DNA of 9,327 bases from positions 1 through 9,327 of the forward strand of contig CAZKAD010000042.1 of NCBI GenBank assembly GCA_964550845.1, given 5' to 3'. How positions within the stretch are numbered: the stretch's first letter is position 1; every line of letters starts with the position of its first letter. Positions 4,813 to 9,327 of the stretch are shown here, piece by piece. The position numbers and the translations under genes are program-made. This stretch comes from CAYTKU01 sp964550845 (GTDB lineage: Bacteria > Patescibacteriota > Patescibacteriia > Magasanikbacterales > UBA922). Under the pieces are notes generated by a model that made no database searches, was not told the origin of the DNA, and worked only from the letters and a program-made list of their open reading frames with translations.

Positions 4813-6766
4813 CCACAAATTTTTGATAACTTTGCAAAAATTCAATCATTCGAATCCGTTCTCTTTGTACCTCTTCAAGAGATGTTTCGAGAGGAATAAG
4901 AATTTTTTCCAATATGTGTGGAAATTCAATTATGCTAGTTGCTTTGAGGCTCTTTCTGGCTTTTTTGGCAAAAGTTTTTCCTTGAGCAAGAGCTTTTGGA
5001 AGAGTTTCAAACCAAAAGAGTTCTTGGAGTTCTGCCACATCTGTATCAAGATGAATTATTTGTATTTTTTGCTTTTTTTTGACGGTATAATCTTGCAACA
5101 AAAGACTGATGATTGGAGTAATATTTCCATTCGAAAGATCTTCTTGCCAATCGTGCAGATCATCGCAGAGTTGTTTAAGTGCAATATAGCTCTGAAAAAA
5201 TGATGTGAGAAACAATACTTCGGGAGTATTGGCCCTATAGCCAAGAAAAAATAAAAGACAGAGTGGTCCGAGAGCATGTCCAAGAGATTTGTGATCTGTT
5301 TTTTCAAAATTTATTGATGATATCACTGAGGGAAGTATCAGGGTTTGGTTGTCTTTTTTTGCTCGTCTTTTGGTAACTTCTGTCAGATTTTCGCTATCCA
5401 GTTTATCCATGACAGAATGAAAAAACTCGCAGAAGCCTGTTGTTTTTGTGACAATATTTTCATAAATTTTTGTTACTTCACGCAGACAAAGATTGGCAAA
5501 AGACAAATATTCTATTTTGCTTTCATTGTCAAAAAAATCATCATATATAGTATAGGCCATCCATCCAAAAAAATTTGCCACTCCGAGAGAAACAAAAAGA
5601 TCTGTAGGGATTTGTTTTTGGAGGTTTTGCGAAAATGATTGCGCACTGATATATCCTATGAGCCCTATCGTTTTGTATTTGTCACGTTCGACAATTATAT
5701 CCAAAAATTTATTTGCTATTTTTGCAAAAGTCGGATCAAGACCAAAAAAACGATTGCGGATATTGTAAAGAATAGTGGTGTAAACAGTATCTGCTGGAGT
5801 GATCTGATTGATTTTTATGTCCCTGAAATGTTTTTTGTACAAACTCAAGGCTTCGAGAATACTTGCAAGAGTGAAAGCTGGGCAACCAGAAAAATATATG
5901 GTATTTGGAGATTGTATTTTTTCTCGTACAAAAGCAAATGTTTGATGAATGTTTTGTTCTTGGCACATGAGCAGTAAGTCTTCGAGATGTTGTTCTATGA
6001 GCTTGAGCGGAGCGTGAAGTCGAATGAGGCTACTGAGTACGAGGGCTTGATCGAGGAGATGTTGAATCTGAGTTTTATTGATATCTTGAATCAAAATATT
6101 TTTTTTGGGAAGAGGGGATATTTTTGATATAAAATAGTACACGGGGATTACTCCGTCATAATAGGGTGATATGTATGTGTGAGTTTCAATTGATTTTTCT
6201 ATCAAGCTTGTAATACTCGGAAGTGAGACTCCTTGGAGAGATAAAAAATACGCAATATTTGTATTTACGCAGAGGTCAATATCTTTCCAAGCCAGAGGTG
6301 AAGATGGGTCTGTGATCCAAGTAAAATATGGCCCTCCTTCGGTAGATTCGAGAGAGATGAGTGTATTGGTAAAAGACGATAATATTTTTCCATCAATCAG
6401 AGATGGTTCTGTCAAAAAAAGCCCAGCCAGTGAAAGAGCTGTATCATCGAGATCATCAGGGTAATGTAATTTTTGGTAGTCGTCACTATATCTATCCCAG
6501 TAGTTGTACGAACCATTTACTCTTTGTTGTTTGATCAAAAAATCAGTTGCTTTTTGCTGGATGCTTTTGAGGATAGTTTGTGGTTCAAGATGGCTGATGC
6601 TCTGCAAAATACAAGCCGTATAAAAAGTTGTGTTATGCGGTTCACTTTGCATAAAATCTTTTTGATACGAAGAATAGCTCGTAAAATTTCCATTGTTATT
6701 TTGCATGGTCCGTAGCAAAAAAATGCCTTTTTGGATCAGGCTATTGATCAAGGATAAATTTTCCAT
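4805..6766 (-). CDS. Two-domain isoprenoid enzyme: cyclase-like barrel plus class I synthase
   Basis: 653 residues. Residues 1 to about 315 look like an alpha/alpha-barrel of the terpene cyclase/prenyltransferase-repeat type: QQRVNGSYNYW (80-90), YPDDLDDTALSL (102-113) with the class II cyclase-style DxDD (D105-D108), GGPYFTWI (144-151), DLCVNTNIAYFLSLQGV and SGCPAFTLASILEAL. Residues 320-650 look like a class I isoprenoid synthase: DDFFD (409-413) as first metal-binding motif and DDLHDWQED (535-543) as second Asp-rich motif. Known two-domain terpene synthases use DxDD for protonation and DDxxD for diphosphate ionisation. The gene starts 5 nt after the histidine kinase stop, so it is the last gene of that operon. 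It could make a cyclised terpene, or prenylate the adjacent peptide as ComQ does. Fold calls are fairly sure; substrate and product are unknown. Confidence 0.82.
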   Translation of the reverse strand: MENLSLINSLIQKGIFLLRTMQNNNGNFTSYSSYQKDFMQSEPHNTTFYTACILQSISHLEPQTILKSIQQKATDFLIKQQRVNGSYNYWDRYSDDYQKLHYPDDLDDTALSLAGLFLTEPSLIDGKILSSFTNTLISLESTEGGPYFTWITDPSSPLAWKDIDLCVNTNIAYFLSLQGVSLPSITSLIEKSIETHTYISPYYDGVIPVYYFISKISPLPKKNILIQDINKTQIQHLLDQALVLSSLIRLHAPLKLIEQHLEDLLLMCQEQNIHQTFAFVREKIQSPNTIYFSGCPAFTLASILEALSLYKKHFRDIKINQITPADTVYTTILYNIRNRFFGLDPTFAKIANKFLDIIVERDKYKTIGLIGYISAQSFSQNLQKQIPTDLFVSLGVANFFGWMAYTIYDDFFDNESKIEYLSFANLCLREVTKIYENIVTKTTGFCEFFHSVMDKLDSENLTEVTKRRAKKDNQTLILPSVISSINFEKTDHKSLGHALGPLCLLFFLGYRANTPEVLFLTSFFQSYIALKQLCDDLHDWQEDLSNGNITPIISLLLQDYTVKKKQKIQIIHLDTDVAELQELFWFETLPKALAQGKTFAKKARKSLKATSIIEFPHILEKILIPLETSLEEVQRERIRMIEFLQSYQKFVEK

Positions 6767-6771
6767 AGCAA

Positions 6772-8217
6772 TTAAGAAGAAGGGAGAGGTTTGTTTTTTT
6801 GTGGAAAAACAAGACGAAATAGAGTTTTTTGGTTTGGGATACTGCTGACAAAAATATTTCCATCAAATTCTTTTTCAATAATATTTTTTACAGTAAAAAG
6901 ACCAATTCCAGTTCCAGTTGATTTGGTAGTAAAAAGAGGGTCAAAAATTTTTTTGAGGGTATCTTCGTTCATTCCAATTCCAGAATCTTTGATTTCAATC
7001 ATAATTTGATTTTTTTCTTGTTTGAGTTCGAGATGGATTTGTTTTTTTCGATCATCTGTGATTTGGTCAAATGCATCAAGACCATTTGAGACAATATTGA
7101 CAATCATCTGATGAAATTTGAGAGGATTGCCATAGGTAAAAATATTTTCTTTTGCTTCAAAAAGAATTTCTACTTTTTTTTCTCGGGCCTTATACCCCAA
7201 GATTTCGAGAGCCTGATAAATTTCGTCACTGAGAAGAAAGGTAGACTGTATGCTTTTGTCCTGCAATTGTTTTTGGATGGCAGTCAAAAAATTTTTGAGT
7301 CGCTCGGTGGCACTAAAGGCTTGGTCTATATGATCGGAGAGAATATTCAGGTTTTGAGATTTATTTCGTTTGAGTCTCTCAATATTGAGTGAAACTGCTG
7401 TCAGAGGATTGATAAGGTCATGAAAAAATCCAGAGCTGAGTTTTCCAAATTCAGCAAAACGGCTCAGCTCATCAACTTGTTTTTTTTGAATTTCTTTGAG
7501 TTTTTTGGTTCGCTCTTCAATTCGAATCTCGAGCAGATTTTTTTCTTTTTGGAGATTGTGTTCTGAACGTCTTGCACGACGAAGAGATTTTTCTATTTCA
7601 CGGTTGGAGAGCCAGGTTATTGCTGCGATGACACCAAAAATAATCCAAAGTTCCACGATATAGGTGAAATAGAGTGGTTCGAGTATCCAGCTATTGTCCG
7701 GGACAACAATACCGCGCTCATGGATAAAATGAATAATCGCGAGTGCTGCACTGATAATGCCAGTGATCATAAAAGATACGCGTGTATTGATCAGGATGCT
7801 GGTCATGACTATAGTGAGGGCCAGTCCAAGAAGTGGTATTTCAATCAGCAGTCCCCACAAAATCAGGGAGTAGAGTATGGGAATCAGGTAGAGTATGATC
7901 AATATATATGAAGAGAGAAAAAAGTAGCCTTTTCGTGAAAGAACAAAAAGGAATATATAGATCAAGACAATTGCAAGTACTCCCAAAAATGGTATACCTC
8001 GATAGTTGGTCCCTTCAACAATGCTATTTATGAGGACTGAAAGTGAATATATGGCTGAGAGAAGGATCGAGTAAAAAAGAATACAATTGAGAATATATTC
8101 TTTTCGAGCATGATCTTCACGTCGAGATTTTGGTGCAATATTTTTTTTGGCAACAAGAAATATACTGCGAATATACGTATACAAGGAATCAAATTTTTGT
8201 TGCCAAAAATATTTCAT
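6772..8217 (-). CDS. Sensor histidine kinase with six-TM N-terminal domain
   Basis: 481 residues. A basic cytoplasmic N terminus (1-40) precedes six hydrophobic spans (about 41-67, 74-94, 98-122, 127-143, 147-165, 182-203). A charged coiled coil (206-250) leads to the H-box FFHDLINPLTAV with His266, then the ATPase domain: N-box with Asn374 and Asn378 (IVNIVSNGLDAF), G1 DSGIGM (411-416), F-box FDPLFTTK and G2 GTGIGL (435-440). All catalytic motifs are intact. No PAS or periplasmic domain exists, so the signal is probably sensed in or at the membrane, as in peptide-sensing kinases such as AgrC and ComP (analogy only; ComP has a different kinase subfamily). AGGA lies at suitable distance before the ATG. 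It lies 24 nt after the 37-codon ORF and 5 nt before the isoprenoid enzyme. Confidence 0.92.
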   Translation of the reverse strand: MKYFWQQKFDSLYTYIRSIFLVAKKNIAPKSRREDHARKEYILNCILFYSILLSAIYSLSVLINSIVEGTNYRGIPFLGVLAIVLIYIFLFVLSRKGYFFLSSYILIILYLIPILYSLILWGLLIEIPLLGLALTIVMTSILINTRVSFMITGIISAALAIIHFIHERGIVVPDNSWILEPLYFTYIVELWIIFGVIAAITWLSNREIEKSLRRARRSEHNLQKEKNLLEIRIEERTKKLKEIQKKQVDELSRFAEFGKLSSGFFHDLINPLTAVSLNIERLKRNKSQNLNILSDHIDQAFSATERLKNFLTAIQKQLQDKSIQSTFLLSDEIYQALEILGYKAREKKVEILFEAKENIFTYGNPLKFHQMIVNIVSNGLDAFDQITDDRKKQIHLELKQEKNQIMIEIKDSGIGMNEDTLKKIFDPLFTTKSTGTGIGLFTVKNIIEKEFDGNIFVSSIPNQKTLFRLVFPQKNKPLPSS

Positions 8218-8241
8218 GTGAGTATTCCTGTTGTGAATTTT

Positions 8242-8355
8242 TTATGTACTTGACCAGGGTGGATTGTTTGGTTCATCTGAAACGGCTACGGTACGGACAG
8301 ATTGGGTATTTCGAATATTTTTGTTTGTGAGAAGTTTTGTGATGAGTGTTTTCAT
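8242..8355 (-). CDS. Candidate 37-residue signalling peptide precursor (ComX-like layout)
   Basis: This short ORF starts MKTLITKLLTNKN and ends DEPNNPPWSST. Its only Trp (W34) is four residues from the C terminus. Bacillus ComX precursors also carry one isoprenylated Trp close to the C terminus, with no classical signal peptide (family knowledge). The ORF is the first gene of a tight operon: 24 nt separate it from the kinase, and the isoprenoid enzyme follows. GC content is 40% (44 of 111 bases), higher than the very AT-rich flanking spacer, which favours real coding. There is no SD (CACTCCT precedes the ATG), as for most genes here. It is shorter than typical ComX (about 55-75 residues) and I recognise no sequence homologue. 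It might also be a spurious ORF. Confidence 0.5.
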   Translation of the reverse strand: MKTLITKLLTNKNIRNTQSVRTVAVSDEPNNPPWSST

Positions 8356-8387
8356 AGGAGTGTAGTTCAATAAAGGTGAATAAAAAC

Positions 8388-8449
8388 TATTTTGTCTGTC
8401 AATCGACCAAAGAGCTCTCTATGAATTAAGCTCTTTTGCAGACAAAATA
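8388..8449 (-). other. Two-tier stem-loop between response regulator and peptide ORF
   Basis: An 11-bp perfect outer stem (TATTTTGTCTG at 8388-8398 with CAGACAAAATA at 8439-8449) encloses an 8-bp perfect inner stem (AAAGAGCT at 8409-8416 with AGCTCTTT at 8429-8436). The internal loop is asymmetric (10 and 2 nt). Read on the minus strand it is followed by GTTTTTATT, so it may be the terminator of the response-regulator gene or a leader structure of the peptide-kinase-enzyme operon. TTGACA lies in it on the minus strand (8402-8397), but I see no good -10 at 16-18 bp. Confidence 0.6.
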
Positions 8450-8556
8450 ACAGAGAAATATATTTGTAAAGAATATATGATCTCGTTCTTTGAGTATACT
8501 TAGTATGATATGAAATTTTTCTAAAGGTTTTTTTTAAATCTGTGTATAAATTTTGC
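8450..8556 (-). other. AT-rich spacer downstream of the response regulator
   Basis: No ORF is seen here; the minus strand lacks any ATG from 8356 to 8556. It contains a 7-bp inverted repeat ATATATT-N7-AATATAT (8458-8478). A -10-like TATACT on the minus strand (8498-8493) lies within the palindrome AGTATACT (8493-8500), and AGTAT is repeated at 8502-8506. These could form a promoter or regulator site for the operon, but no -35 box is evident. Confidence 0.3.
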
Positions 8557-9225
8557 TTATGTTCCTATTTTGTATCCACGTCCAGAAATCGTATGGATAA
8601 GTTTTGATGAGTATGGCGTATCTATTTTTCTTCGGAGGTTTAAAATATGCGTTTCAATCGTATTGCTGAATATATCACCATCAATATCCCAAACATGTTC
8701 AAGAATAGAACCTCGTGATACGACTTGACCTTGGTTACGCATCAAATATTCAAGAAGCATAAATTCTTTTCTTGTGAGTGTTATATCATTATTTCCACGT
8801 TTTACTGTATGTTTTTGTGGATTAATCGTAAGATCTGCAATCTTCAAAAGTTCATTTTGAGCCATTGGCTGTCGGCGTAACAGTGCGTGTATTCGAGCAA
8901 CGAGTTCTTCATAGGAAAAAGGTTTTGTAAGATAATCATCAGCACCGGTATTCAATAGGTCGATCTTTTTTTGAGTTTGGTCTTCTACTGATAAAATAAT
9001 AATCGCTACATTTTTTTTGCTTTTTCGAATGTCAGCACAAATTTCTGAACCAGTTTTGTTTGGAAGATTATTATCAAGAATGATGATGTCATACTCATTG
9101 GTTTTTGCCAAAAAGTAGGCTTTTCCACCATCACTCTCAGCATCAACGGCAAAAAAATCTGCTTCAAGGCTTGATTTCAAAAATTCTCTGAGTTCTGTCT
9201 GATCTTCCACTATGAGGATTCGCAT
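8557..9225 (-). CDS. OmpR/PhoB-family response regulator
   Basis: 222 residues from the ATG at 9225. The receiver domain (1-118) has the acidic pocket Glu7-Asp8 (ILIVEDQ), phosphoacceptor Asp51 (IIILDNNLP), Ser79 and Lys101 (DDYLTKPFSYEELVARI). The C-terminal winged-helix domain (about 126-220) shows LTRKEFMLLEYLMRNQGQVVSR, then NTIETHILNLRRKID and TISGRGYKIGT, the classical OmpR/PhoB effector. It is the likely partner of the kinase 340 bp downstream, although the two are separated by the peptide ORF and a stem-loop. An in-frame start at 9270 would add 15 Tyr/Phe-rich residues but would place the promoter inside the gene, so it is rejected. Bacillus ComA belongs to the NarL class, so this regulator is not a ComA orthologue. 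Confidence 0.94.
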   Translation of the reverse strand: MRILIVEDQTELREFLKSSLEADFFAVDAESDGGKAYFLAKTNEYDIIILDNNLPNKTGSEICADIRKSKKNVAIIILSVEDQTQKKIDLLNTGADDYLTKPFSYEELVARIHALLRRQPMAQNELLKIADLTINPQKHTVKRGNNDITLTRKEFMLLEYLMRNQGQVVSRGSILEHVWDIDGDIFSNTIETHILNLRRKIDTPYSSKLIHTISGRGYKIGT

Positions 9226-9234
9226 ATAAAAAAT

Positions 9235-9263
9235 ATAATACAAGTTTTTTTTGAGGAAGTAAA
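9235..9263 (-). promoter_or_regulatory. Response-regulator promoter, near-leaderless
   Basis: On the minus strand TTTACT (9263-9258, 4 of 6) and TATTAT (9240-9235, 5 of 6) are 17 bp apart. Only 9 nt separate the -10 box from the ATG at 9225, so the mRNA should begin at or within a few bases of the start codon. Confidence 0.6.
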
Positions 9264-9279
9264 TATACAATTATTACTT
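9257..9279. promoter_or_regulatory. Dyad between the divergent -35 boxes
   Basis: AAGTAA (9257-9262) and TTACTT (9274-9279) form a 6-bp inverted repeat with an 11-bp gap. The arms lie on or beside the -35 boxes of both divergent promoters, so one bound regulator could control both genes. The adjacent response regulator is the obvious candidate. Confidence 0.4.
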
Positions 9280-9307
9280 TGACACTCTAACTAAATTGGT
9301 ATATAAT
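9279..9307 (+). promoter_or_regulatory. Perfect consensus promoter of the rightward gene
   Basis: TTGACA (9279-9284) and TATAAT (9302-9307) are separated by exactly 17 bp. The ATG at 9317 lies only 9 nt after the -10 box, predicting a start near 9314 and a leaderless or almost leaderless mRNA. Confidence 0.85.
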
Positions 9308-9316
9308 GTTTTTACT

Positions 9317-9327
9317 ATGAATGCACT
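9317..9327 (+). CDS. Start of a gene truncated by the window edge
   Basis: The ATG at 9317 directly follows a perfect promoter. Only three full codons (Met-Asn-Ala) are inside the window, so nothing can be said of the product. It is divergent from the response-regulator gene and may belong to its regulon. Confidence 0.5.

Noticed and set aside
4618..5203. Plus-strand ORFs beyond lexA
   Set aside because: They run through the lexA terminator into the antisense of the isoprenoid enzyme and are rich in Phe, Lys and Ser as expected for shadow frames.
8090..8101. AGAATATATTCT palindrome resembling the lexA operator
   Set aside because: It lies inside the kinase coding sequence and its half-sites are 2 bp apart instead of 4.
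8130..8330. Plus-strand ORF across the kinase start and the peptide ORF
   Set aside because: Antisense to the kinase, with no recognisable composition, SD or promoter; the minus-strand reading explains the region better.

Overview
The window looks like chromosomal DNA of a small-genome, AT-rich bacterium. Candidate Phyla Radiation (Patescibacteria) is my best guess, from gene style and the near absence of Shine-Dalgarno (SD) sequences before the larger genes; no marker gene proves it. All genes read well in the standard code. No rRNA, tRNA, CRISPR array or insertion sequence was seen.

Left part (1-4756, plus strand). A 5'-truncated DUF1801/YdhG-like gene is followed by an SRPBCC (AHSA1-like) gene, then a two-gene DrrAB-type ABC exporter operon with its own promoter dyad and a strong terminator. 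After a short, GC-rich, terminator-bounded unit encoding a 24-residue Cys/His mini-protein comes a TipA-like MerR regulator whose promoter has the 19-bp spacer typical of MerR-controlled promoters. This reads as a drug-response cassette. A second small terminator-bounded unit follows. Next is lexA, with a perfect consensus promoter (TTGACA-17-TATAAT) whose spacer is filled by a perfect dyad, GAGAAT-N4-ATTCTC, repeated just downstream.

Right part (4805-9225, minus strand). In transcription order there is an OmpR/PhoB-type response regulator, a 200-bp structured gap, a previously overlooked 37-codon ORF ending in PPWSST, a six-TM sensor histidine kinase, and a 653-residue two-domain isoprenoid enzyme. 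The enzyme joins an N-terminal alpha-barrel cyclase-like domain (DLDD) to a C-terminal class I isoprenoid synthase domain (DDFFD plus DDLHDWQED). The last three genes are tightly packed (24-nt and 5-nt gaps). Small peptide with a Trp near its C terminus, polytopic kinase, response regulator and DDxxD isoprenoid enzyme are the parts list of the Bacillus ComQXPA pheromone system. The protein families and domain make-up differ, so this may be a new, analogous quorum-sensing or isoprenoid-peptide system. That is inference; the alternative is a kinase-controlled terpene synthase operon.

The right edge (9226-9327) is a divergent promoter region. Both promoters have a -10 box only 9 nt from the ATG, predicting leaderless or nearly leaderless mRNAs in both directions. 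The plus-strand gene starts at 9317 and leaves the window.
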